From Candidatus Pelagibacterales bacterium (GTDB lineage Bacteria; Pseudomonadota; Alphaproteobacteria; Pelagibacterales; AG-422-B15), in the NCBI GenBank assembly GCA_016777745.1, contig JADHQX010000094.1, positions 1-5,648 of the forward strand: 5,648 bases of DNA, read 5' to 3'. Each line of letters starts with the position of its first letter. The stretch's first letter is position 1. The notes under the pieces were generated by a model. That model saw only the letters and a list, made by a program, of their open reading frames with translations, was not told where the DNA came from and did not search any database. Shown in pieces: positions 1 through 5,425 of the stretch. The position numbers were made by a program, and so were the translations under genes.

Positions 1-323
1 GTATCTGGGTCTACTTTATTACTGTCTCTCTCTAATCTCTCTAAAGTTTTATCTTCTTCTTTTTCAATCTTTTGAAAATTCAAGTTTAAATTCATAGGTG
101 TACTAATAATTTGTTTTTTTTTCTTTGATTTAGCAAATGGTTGCTCAGGTTTCTTTGGCATTTGTAACTTGTTTCCTGCCTCATGTTTAATTTGATTTTC
201 TGTCTTGAATGAGTTTGTTAATGGATCATGCATCACGGGACTATCGTAAATTTCAACATACTTTTCTATACGTTTAGCTATTTGATCTAACGGGTTAATT
301 TTCTGATCTTTTAATTTGGGCAT
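1..323 (-). CDS. Lysine-rich protein of unknown function, C-terminus cut by window edge
   Basis: The minus-strand frame opens at an ATG at 323 and stays open to the left edge, giving at least 107 residues; the stop lies outside. The start is supported by a strong Shine-Dalgarno sequence, GAGGAGG, about six bases upstream, and the gene overlaps the end of the preceding one by 29 bp, suggesting translational coupling. The protein is hydrophilic. Its N-terminal part (about residues 1-30) could form a helix, a KSKKKK basic patch lies near residues 65-70, and residues 83-100 are charged and likely helical. There is no signal peptide or membrane segment. A run of nine A in the coding strand encodes the lysine patch. 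I do not recognise the family. Position after terS would suit a packaging, scaffold or capsid-modifying role, but that is only context. Confidence 0.7.
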   Translation of the reverse strand, partial: MPKLKDQKINPLDQIAKRIEKYVEIYDSPVMHDPLTNSFKTENQIKHEAGNKLQMPKKPEQPFAKSKKKKQIISTPMNLNLNFQKIEKEEDKTLERLERDSNKVDPD

Positions 324-573
324 CTAATTCCTCCTCGGTTATTGCTAAATCTGGGTGTTTATAATGTTTAGCGATTGCTTTTATACGTCTGACTAAATAT
401 CTATTTTTCCATTTTTCATGAAACAACTCCTGTTCCATTTTCATATATTGTTTATTATTTTCAAAGTTTCGCTCCTCCATATCCAACATTGTGTTGGTGT
501 TGTGCTGCATGATCTTTAAAAACTGTATCATTTGGTCTTTGGTAAAACCTATACGTTCAGATTTATTTTCCAT
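295..573 (-). CDS. Small coiled-coil-like protein of unknown function (92 aa)
   Basis: The frame is open from a TTG at 609, but the ATG at 573 is preferred: it has GGAG eight bases upstream, whereas the TTG at 609 and the ATGs at 606 and 588 have no ribosome binding site. With this start the gene overlaps the terS stop by 11 bp. The product is rich in charged residues, glutamine and methionine, with long stretches that look helical (about residues 13-70) and a basic segment KNRYLVRRIKAIAKHYKH near residues 57-74. No membrane segment, cysteine pair or catalytic motif is visible. It sits where a phage would usually have the large terminase gene, but is far too small for that. I do not recognise it; a small DNA- or capsid-binding adaptor is possible but unsupported. 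Confidence 0.7.
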   Translation of the reverse strand: MENKSERIGFTKDQMIQFLKIMQHNTNTMLDMEERNFENNKQYMKMEQELFHEKWKNRYLVRRIKAIAKHYKHPDLAITEEELDAQIKRSEN

Positions 574-1063
574 TTTTTCTATCTCCATTTTTTTTAGATT
601 TATCATCAAGTAATAAAGAATAGTCTTCTGTGATTTGTTTCATTTTATCTTCCAATTGTTCTTCTGAAAGATCATCAATGTTGTCTCTTTTTATAATTTG
701 TCGATCAACATAATAACCTGCAACCTTACCTCTCAACTCCTCAGCTCTCATTGCAACACCGAGCATATCTTTATTTTCTGCACGTCTTCCTAAGTGTTCC
801 AATCTTGCCATGTGTTTATCTGGTGTGATTGAATTACGAATTCTAAAATCTTCTTTTAGCTCCCCAATGAATTTAACAACATGGGGAGATATTTTTGGAT
901 TTAATAATTCATATGCACGCTGATAGCTACTCTCAGGTGCATAACCTGCTTTGATTGCAATTTCAGTATTATTCAAAGAAGTTTTGCCGTAAAAATTCTC
1001 TACGTATAGATTAGCAAATATCTTCTGCATCTGAGTTAGCTGTTTGTCTACTAGCTTTGTCAT
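563..1063 (-). CDS. terS: Phage-type terminase small subunit
   Basis: Small terminases bind the packaging site on viral DNA and hand it to the large terminase for cutting and translocation into the capsid. The 166-residue protein has the layout of the Terminase_2-type family: an N-terminal LTQMQKIFANLYVENF segment, then a helix-turn-helix around residues 29-55 with the typical NNTEIAIKAGYAPESSYQRA pattern, a helical middle (about 80-118) with MRAEELRGKVAG, and a charged tail ending in lysines. Length is normal for the family. The ATG at 1063 is chosen over the one at 1081 because AAGGAG lies nine bases before it; the upstream ATG has no ribosome binding site. The start lies 53 bp inside the end of the replication gene. 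No large terminase follows: the next genes are a 92-aa protein and the partial lysine-rich one. The family call rests on recognised motifs, not on a search. Confidence 0.8.
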   Translation of the reverse strand: MTKLVDKQLTQMQKIFANLYVENFYGKTSLNNTEIAIKAGYAPESSYQRAYELLNPKISPHVVKFIGELKEDFRIRNSITPDKHMARLEHLGRRAENKDMLGVAMRAEELRGKVAGYYVDRQIIKRDNIDDLSEEQLEDKMKQITEDYSLLLDDKSKKNGDRKNGK

Positions 1064-2864
1064 CTGTGATAACTCCTTCATCTTTTAGTTTTTTTATTTT
1101 TTTATAAATTGTCTTTTCTGCTAAAGAGACTTTTTCAGACATTTCCTTAACGTCTAGTCCCTCATTAACCATTTTGATAATGTCAGCTTCATCAGAAGTT
1201 AGAACAGGCAACTTCTGCCATTTCCAATCTTCACAAATAAGCATATGTTCAGCTGCATATTTAGAGTTGTCATGTAATCTCCATTTAGGAAAATCCACTA
1301 TTGCCTGAACACCTTTATCTTCAAACGTTTTGATCTTTTGTTTGTTATCTGGCTTTCGCATTCTAATGACCATATCGATAGTTCTATGCTGCATTGTTGA
1401 GCCTGAGCTATCATTACCTTTGTTTAAATGGTGGAAATAAAAAACTGTAGATCCCATGTTTTTCCATTTAACAAATTTATTAATGATTGGTGACCATGCA
1501 TCTGCATCATTCTCTTTTAGACCACTGGCCAAGCAACTTATGTTATCAATGAAAACAACAGGCATTTTACCTGTACGTTTCTTTATCTCTACAATGGCAT
1601 TTTCTATTTCAATTAAACCTTGCTCAGTTTGAATAGGTGTAAAACCTTTGTCATTAACTTTAAGCTGCTGCTGCAAACTTGAAACATAAAACATATTTGG
1701 ATCACACTTTCTTTCGATAGCATTGAACATTCCATTTACTCTGATTTGAATATCGGACGCAGGTAATTCACCCTCAACGTATAGGATAGGTCTAGCACCT
1801 CCAACACTAGCCATTCCAAGCAATCCATTTGCTGTAGATATGGCACCTGCAATCGCTAAACCAAACATAGTTTTACCAACACCACTTGCACCAACTATCT
1901 GAACGATAGATTGATCACTTACTAATGGTTCAATGATATATGACGGCTGAGGAAAATCAGTTGTTAAAAAAGAATTTAAATCATTAAAAGCAATAGTTCT
2001 GTTAAAATCTATTTCTTCTTCTTCTGCTGCATCTTCTTCCTCTTTTTTGATCTCATCAAATGCAGGTAAATTAGCACCTAAGAATTTAGATAATTCCTGT
2101 ATTCCAAAAACTTCATCAGGTTTATTTTCAAAATTTTCCTGTTGTCGTTCAATGCAATCAACTCGATTATTAACCTCATCATCATTGGTAAGCTCACATA
2201 GTTTCTTTACGTATTTTATTCTAAGATCCATTGGAACATCGGTCTCTCGAGCTAACGCACCACCTAGTTTAAAATAAAAATCATTACGATTTTGATTATC
2301 TTTAACTAGCGTATAAAGCTCTGAAAACGCCACTATAAGGCGTGTTTCAAGCTCCAAGGCACTTGGATCAATGACCATAGGCATAACATCATTAACTATA
2401 ACCCTATCAACACCTGCTATTATAGTCTGCGTATTAGCCAATATCTCAATGATTTTGCCACCTTTTGATGCTGACTTAGGATAACTATAATTTTTAACCT
2501 TAACGTCTTTGTTCTTTCGATAATAGATTTTATGAGTAGCTATAACTTTTCCATTAACTTTTTTTCCAACAGTAAATGTTGGTGGAAGACAATCTATAAA
2601 CTTATGAGCGATATAATTTTTATCATCAAAGTCTACGTCAAGAATTCCACTCTCTTTATGAAAAGCACCTAAACGTTGAGCAGCAAGTAATTCATGAAAC
2701 GCCCAATCATACCTCCATTCAAATTTAGGTTTGCCATTAACATAATTTCCTAAAAATTCTGCTTTAGGTTTTTTATCTTTATTAGGGTCATCACTTTTAA
2801 TTACAGGTGTTAAAATAAACTTATAATCATCTGTAAATTTTTGAACATTATCATTAGTAATCAT
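1011..2864 (-). CDS. Replication protein: primase-polymerase-like N-terminus plus RepA-like AAA ATPase (helicase)
   Basis: This 617-residue protein probably starts and unwinds replication of the element. The N-terminal part resembles archaeo-eukaryotic primase-polymerases: GILDVDFDD (residues 73-81) gives the metal-binding D-x-D, ATHKIYY (109-115) matches the position of the usual histidine motif, and IEILANTQTIIAG (139-151) matches the third motif. After an acidic linker (about 271-286) comes a RecA-fold domain of the RepA/AAA_25 type: Walker A GASGVGKT (325-332), LYVEGE (361-366), Walker B VVFIDN (436-441), and FHHLNKG (477-483) followed by SSGST, the family's usual HH-x-x-K and serine motif. 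A winged helix-turn-helix lies at about 558-598. The ATG at 2864 follows the previous stop by 3 bp, with AAAGGA ten bases upstream. The ATPase assignment is firm; the primase domain is probable. Such primase-helicase fusions occur in phages, plasmids and phage satellites. Confidence 0.87.
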   Translation of the reverse strand: MITNDNVQKFTDDYKFILTPVIKSDDPNKDKKPKAEFLGNYVNGKPKFEWRYDWAFHELLAAQRLGAFHKESGILDVDFDDKNYIAHKFIDCLPPTFTVGKKVNGKVIATHKIYYRKNKDVKVKNYSYPKSASKGGKIIEILANTQTIIAGVDRVIVNDVMPMVIDPSALELETRLIVAFSELYTLVKDNQNRNDFYFKLGGALARETDVPMDLRIKYVKKLCELTNDDEVNNRVDCIERQQENFENKPDEVFGIQELSKFLGANLPAFDEIKKEEEDAAEEEEIDFNRTIAFNDLNSFLTTDFPQPSYIIEPLVSDQSIVQIVGASGVGKTMFGLAIAGAISTANGLLGMASVGGARPILYVEGELPASDIQIRVNGMFNAIERKCDPNMFYVSSLQQQLKVNDKGFTPIQTEQGLIEIENAIVEIKKRTGKMPVVFIDNISCLASGLKENDADAWSPIINKFVKWKNMGSTVFYFHHLNKGNDSSGSTMQHRTIDMVIRMRKPDNKQKIKTFEDKGVQAIVDFPKWRLHDNSKYAAEHMLICEDWKWQKLPVLTSDEADIIKMVNEGLDVKEMSEKVSLAEKTIYKKIKKLKDEGVITDDKASRQTANSDAEDIC

Positions 2865-2867
2865 AGT

Positions 2868-3278
2868 CTACTTGTCCTTTCCTAATGAAAGACGCAGCAA
2901 ACGATTTACAACTTTACGTTCAGCATCTGTAAGACTAGCAACAGTTTTATCTTTATCAAAACCTGCACTAATATTTATTTCCTTATAGTTAGGTTCTCTC
3001 CACTTAGTATAGTCGGTAGGAAATTTTATAACTTTACCCCCTCCTCCATATTTTAAGCGTTTGAAAAAATCATCATCTTTAGAGTCAAACCATGTATCAA
3101 ATGGAGTATCTGGATCTTCTTTTTGGTGTATTGTTTTTAATGTATCTAAAACATCATTCAATGCATCAATATCAAGTTCCATTACATCTTTCTTTGCTAG
3201 TTTTATTTCTTTTGAAATATTATCTTTTGATTGTTTAGGATTTGGATCTAAACGTTTATCTACATTATTTTTAGACAT
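2868..3278 (-). CDS. Hypothetical protein (136 aa) upstream of the replication gene
   Basis: The frame opens at a TTG at 3293, but the ATG at 3278 has GGAGG six bases upstream and overlaps the previous stop by 8 bp, so it is the likely start. The 136-residue product has a charged, flexible N-terminus (residues 1-30), a predicted helical stretch (31-52), an acidic DSKDDD segment (65-70), a glycine run in LKYGGGGKVIKFP (75-87), and a basic helical C-terminus with LTDAERKVVNRLLRLSLGKDK (116-136). There is no signal peptide, membrane segment or cysteine. I do not recognise a family. Its place 3 bp before the replication gene suggests a role in replication or its control, for example an origin-binding or helicase-loading partner, but this is inferred from position only. 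Confidence 0.75.
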   Translation of the reverse strand: MSKNNVDKRLDPNPKQSKDNISKEIKLAKKDVMELDIDALNDVLDTLKTIHQKEDPDTPFDTWFDSKDDDFFKRLKYGGGGKVIKFPTDYTKWREPNYKEINISAGFDKDKTVASLTDAERKVVNRLLRLSLGKDK

Positions 3279-3720
3279 CTGAACCCTCCACAACTTTGTA
3301 ATCTTTTTTTATGTCATCATGGTATTCATAGGCATCAACACCTTGCAAAGTTGACAATTCAAAGTTCATCAAGTCTTTATAGTCTGCATTAGCTATGTGA
3401 TCTCCAGAACACATGTATCTATCATGATGTTCATCAAACCATTCTCCATTTTCTTCTTGTGTGAGATATTTACTAGGACAGTGTTCTAAGAATTTAAAAC
3501 GAGATCCCTCATACATAATATCTTCATAGACATCTCTATAAACTGTTCTATTAGCAGTTCTTTCATCTTCATTTAATTCATCTATCCTAAGATCAATTTC
3601 TCTTTCGATTAGACTTTCAATTACACTCTGTTTTCCATGTAAAAGATTTTCTAGTTCTTTAATATGCTGCTTTGCGTATGCTACAGCTGCTTTGTATGTT
3701 TCTATTTTTTTAGTTGTCAT
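3271..3720 (-). CDS. Acidic protein of unknown function (149 aa), first gene of the operon
   Basis: The ATG at 3720 has AGGAG seven bases upstream, a strong ribosome binding site, and no other start competes. The product is clearly acidic (34 Asp/Glu against 19 Lys/Arg by my count). Residues 1-50 are likely a long helix or coiled coil; the middle has aromatic and acidic residues (VYRDVYEDIMYEG, about 60-72); then Cys81, His98, His99, Cys104 and His108 are spaced so that metal binding is possible though it fits no motif I know; the C-terminus is rich in Asp and Tyr. It is the first gene behind the operon promoter, so it would be made first and most. A regulatory, anti-host or DNA-mimic role could be imagined, but no family is recognised and no function is claimed. 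Confidence 0.78.
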   Translation of the reverse strand: MTTKKIETYKAAVAYAKQHIKELENLLHGKQSVIESLIEREIDLRIDELNEDERTANRTVYRDVYEDIMYEGSRFKFLEHCPSKYLTQEENGEWFDEHHDRYMCSGDHIANADYKDLMNFELSTLQGVDAYEYHDDIKKDYKVVEGSDV

Positions 3721-3731
3721 TAGACTTCTCC

Positions 3732-3790
3732 TAAACGTAATAAGGCCACCAGGGTTACTTCACAGAGCAAACAAGGTGACCTTATGTTTA
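3732..3790 (-). promoter_or_regulatory. Leader hairpin next to the first ribosome binding site of the operon
   Basis: The arms 3775..3790 and 3732..3750 are an imperfect inverted repeat around a 24-base loop. In the minus-strand RNA the inner part pairs as GGUCACC with GGUGGCC (one G-U pair), and the outer part continues through UAA and UAAAC/GUUUA with a three-base bulge and one mismatch. The foot of the stem touches the AGGAG of the 149-aa gene. No run of T follows, so it is not an intrinsic terminator. It would fall inside the leader if transcription starts near 3808. Possible roles are translational control of the first gene, mRNA stability or protein binding to the DNA; none is proven. 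Confidence 0.55.
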
Positions 3791-3797
3791 AGACTTA

Positions 3798-3855
3798 TTA
3801 CTAATGATGAAAAAATATATAACTCGGCTGAGTCAAAAATCAAGATCATTAGTAA
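3798..3855. repeat. Perfect 11-bp inverted repeat bracketing the operon promoter
   Basis: TTACTAATGAT at 3798..3808 is repeated exactly inverted as ATCATTAGTAA at 3845..3855, 36 bp apart. The pair encloses the whole promoter, one arm just upstream of the -35 element and the other at about the expected start of transcription. A perfect repeat this long around a promoter is typical of a two-site operator for a repressor that loops or cooperates across it, but could also be an origin element. Between the arms, inside the promoter spacer, lies the short palindrome ACTCggctGAGT (3822..3833). Confidence 0.6.
3814..3843 (-). promoter_or_regulatory. Probable sigma70-type promoter of the minus-strand operon
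   Basis: On the minus strand TTGATT (3843..3838) is followed after 16 bp by TATATA (3821..3816), or after 18 bp by TATATT (3819..3814). Transcription would start near 3808 and give a leader of almost 90 bases before the 149-aa gene. The spacer contains the palindrome ACTCggctGAGT, and the promoter lies between the arms of a perfect inverted repeat, so repression by a DNA-binding protein is likely. No repressor gene is recognised in the window. Confidence 0.55.
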
Positions 3856-3859
3856 AATC

Positions 3860-3875
3860 TTTTCTGTGAAGAAAA
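3860..3875. repeat. Short perfect inverted repeat upstream of the promoter
   Basis: TTTTCT (3860..3865) and AGAAAA (3870..3875) pair perfectly around a GTGA loop. It lies just upstream of the -35 element and may be a further protein-binding site, though in such AT-rich DNA a short dyad may be chance. Confidence 0.35.
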
Positions 3876-3888
3876 AATTAGATGTCCG

Positions 3889-3955
3889 TTATTCTTTATT
3901 CGTTATTCTTGGATATGCGTTTAATGATTATTTTTTATTTTTTATTCTTTATTCT
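3889..3955. repeat. Heptamer direct repeats in a very AT-rich tract
   Basis: The heptamer TTATTCT, or TTATTCG, occurs three times head to tail at 3889..3909 and twice more at 3942..3955, with almost pure A and T between the groups (3920..3945). Short iterated units next to a meltable AT-rich tract, beside a replication gene, are what replication origins of small elements look like. The repeats are short and low in complexity, so chance or regulatory use is not excluded. Confidence 0.45.
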
Positions 3956-3960
3956 TTAAT

Positions 3961-3996
3961 CAGGTTTAAAGTGTTTTCCCCACTGAGATAAACCTG
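3961..3996. repeat. Two-part stem-loop; weak plus-strand terminator or origin hairpin
   Basis: CAGGTTTA (3961..3968) pairs perfectly with TAAACCTG (3989..3996); inside, AGTG (3970..3973) pairs with CACT (3981..3984) around a TTTTCCC loop. On the plus strand it is followed by TTTT, so it could end a plus-strand transcript weakly, but no plus-strand gene precedes it. Its place directly after the heptamer repeats would also suit a structural element of an origin. Confidence 0.5.
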
Positions 3997-4083
3997 TTTT
4001 AACAAATCAGAGTCATAATGCAAGCGAACGTTCACTATGTAATAAAAATTTAACAATTCAAAAAAAATGAGTCTTATCAATGG

Positions 4084-4105
4084 TTCATGATGCATGCTGC
4101 AGGAA
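4084..4105. repeat. Imperfect 22-bp palindrome, possible operator
   Basis: The 22 bases from TTC at 4084 to GAA at 4105 match their own reverse complement at 8 of 11 positions per half, around a TGCATGC centre, and contain several overlapping six-base palindromes (TCATGA, ATGCAT, GCATGC, CTGCAG). An operator for a dimeric DNA-binding protein is a fair reading, but nothing identifies the protein. Confidence 0.35.
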
Positions 4106-4297
4106 ACATGGCTCAAGGAACTATGAAAAGGGGGTGAGTTAGAGGGGGAGTTTTGGTTTGAGTTTTTTCTCCTTATTCCCCTGTCATACAAGAGAGAAAG
4201 AGAGAATAATAATAATTTTCTCAAATTCTAATACGTATAGATAAGATAATAAGAACTTCCGCCTTGATAAATAAAAAGTAATTACCACCTATAAAAT

Positions 4298-4456
4298 ATG
4301 AAAGAATTAACTTACGAAAAAATATTGGCTGAATACAAAAAAAGAAAAATTAAAGATCCTGAAAAAGTAGCTAGAGCTTATTTGAAAGGGTTAACTTCAA
4401 CCGAAAAAGGCCGATCAAAGCTATCCTTAAATTCAAAAAAGAAATTATACAATTAA
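4298..4456 (+). CDS. Small basic protein of unknown function (52 aa)
   Basis: An ATG at 4298 opens a 52-codon frame ending at TAA 4454..4456. The product starts MKELTYEKILAEY and is strongly basic (16 Lys/Arg against 6 Asp/Glu by my count), with a likely helix over residues 3-32 and a lysine/serine-rich tail ending SKKKLYN. An in-frame TAA six bases before the ATG fixes the start as the earliest possible. No Shine-Dalgarno sequence precedes it, which lowers confidence. It is the only plus-strand gene and converges with the integrase gene, the two stops sharing the bases TTAA. Small basic proteins beside integrases are often excisionases or regulators, but I see no recognisable helix-turn-helix or AlpA pattern, so function is unknown. 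Confidence 0.5.
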   Translation: MKELTYEKILAEYKKRKIKDPEKVARAYLKGLTSTEKGRSKLSLNSKKKLYN

Positions 4457-5406
4457 CTATTTAGTTTTTTAGCTACGTGGTGAACTTCCAAATTATTATA
4501 AATTCTTAGCAGCATACGTGGATCTGAATGCCCTGCTATCATCATAGTTTCAGGTACATTGAGTCCTTTGTCTTTCATAAAATTAGTCAACGCCTGGTGT
4601 CGTAAATCATGAAAGTGTGCATCATTAATATTATATTTTTTGCATAGTCTTCTAAACTTTTTATCCAATGCATATTTGGTAAGTCTAAAGGGTAAATCCG
4701 CATTTTTAATTTCTGTTAATGCTTCACGAGTCAATGGGATCTTCCGTGGTTTAGTTTTTGCAACAGGTATCATTAATGTATTACCCTCAAGCATACGTAC
4801 ATCAATTCTTAGTATCTCCGACAAACGCATTCCTGTTAGTAGTGCTATATTGATAATGGATCTTAGCTCAGGTGTTGTGTGATTACCTCTAATAAGCAAA
4901 TTAAGCTCATCATCTGTAAATCTACGATCTCTTGGTGCAGCTCTTTTTGGTCTTCTAATTGCAAGAACAGGATTATCTACAAGAAAGCCCCACTCTTTTT
5001 TAAACGTTGTGAACATACTTGAGATAACGTCTAGTCTTCTATTTACAGTAGCAGCCGAAACTTTTGCACCTAACGTGTCCCTATATTTGTTTATAGTTGT
5101 GGGTTTTATTCTATGTATTGGATAGGTACTCCAAGACTCTTTCAGTAGCCCTAAGATAGTGTATCGCTCGTCCCTATGACATTTTTTATGGATTGATACT
5201 TCCTCAATATAACGTCTAGCAACGTCTTCAAATTTCGGAAACTTTATCTTAACTATACCTGCATCTTCACGTCTGAGCTTTACTTCTGTTATTGCTGCCC
5301 AACGAGTTGCATCTGTTTTAGATTTAAATGATTTATATATTGCAGGGTGTCCACTAACCCTAACTATTGATTGCCACTTCTCACCATGTTTTCTTAACGT
5401 ACTCAT
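4453..5406 (-). CDS. int: Tyrosine recombinase / phage integrase
   Basis: The 317-residue protein integrates and excises the element by site-specific recombination at the adjacent tRNA. Residues 1-50 (GEKWQSIVRVSG, then KSFKSKTDATRWAAITE) look like the arm-site-binding domain of phage integrases; about 58-150 is the helical core-binding domain; 160-317 is the catalytic domain. The catalytic set is complete: Arg194 in TGMRLSEIL, a lysine in AKTKPRK (217 or 219), His266 and Arg269 in HFHDLRH, His293 in AGHSDPRM, and the nucleophile Tyr303 in RIYNN. Length is normal. The ATG at 5406 has AAAGG eight bases upstream. The gene points away from the attachment site, with putative arm sites between, the usual arrangement. 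It is transcribed toward the control region; I see no clear terminator after its stop. Confidence 0.96.
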   Translation of the reverse strand: MSTLRKHGEKWQSIVRVSGHPAIYKSFKSKTDATRWAAITEVKLRREDAGIVKIKFPKFEDVARRYIEEVSIHKKCHRDERYTILGLLKESWSTYPIHRIKPTTINKYRDTLGAKVSAATVNRRLDVISSMFTTFKKEWGFLVDNPVLAIRRPKRAAPRDRRFTDDELNLLIRGNHTTPELRSIINIALLTGMRLSEILRIDVRMLEGNTLMIPVAKTKPRKIPLTREALTEIKNADLPFRLTKYALDKKFRRLCKKYNINDAHFHDLRHQALTNFMKDKGLNVPETMMIAGHSDPRMLLRIYNNLEVHHVAKKLNS

Positions 5407-5425
5407 GCTCTATACCTTTCGTTTT

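Larger units (their letters stand above)
3721..4297. other. Gene-free control region between the operon and the small plus-strand gene
   Basis: This stretch of nearly 580 bases has no convincing gene. Two open frames in it (plus 3692..3991, minus 3949..4224) lack ribosome binding sites, have non-protein-like composition and run through the inverted repeats described below. What it does hold is a promoter, several inverted repeats, heptamer repeats in a very AT-rich tract, and two G5 tracts (4130..4134 and 4144..4148) in a purine-rich stretch. The density of repeats next to the replication operon suggests operators and possibly the origin of replication. The remainder, about 4000..4080 and 4180..4297, shows only short AT-rich sequence and small palindromes such as GAACGTTC near 4025. 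Confidence 0.7.

Noticed and set aside
2047..2277. Plus-strand frame opposite the replication gene
   Set aside because: It is a shadow on the complementary strand of a well-supported gene; no start signal or family motif.
3061..3282. Plus-strand frame opposite the 136-aa gene
   Set aside because: Serine/phenylalanine-rich reverse image of Lys/Asp-rich coding sequence, without a ribosome binding site.
3889..3955. CRISPR array
   Set aside because: The repeats are 7 bp and mostly adjacent, with no uniform spacers and no cas genes.
3692..3991. Plus-strand open frame of 99 codons
   Set aside because: It overlaps the start of the 149-aa gene, runs through the promoter and three inverted repeats, has no ribosome binding site, and its hydrophobic content comes from T-rich repeats.
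4130..4160. G-quadruplex in the G-rich stretch
   Set aside because: Only two runs of three or more G are present; four are needed for a single-molecule quadruplex.
3949..4224. Minus-strand open frame of 91 codons
   Set aside because: It has no Shine-Dalgarno sequence and an odd composition rich in Ser, Asn, Pro and His derived from G/C tracts and palindromes, and it passes through a hairpin. It is better read as non-coding.
4264..4295. TTGATA and TATAAA as a plus-strand promoter for the 52-aa gene
   Set aside because: The spacer is 20 bp and transcription would begin just inside the gene, so it could not give a normal message for this start.
4640..4882. Plus-strand frame opposite the integrase
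   Set aside because: It lies inside the conserved catalytic domain of the integrase on the other strand and has no start signal.
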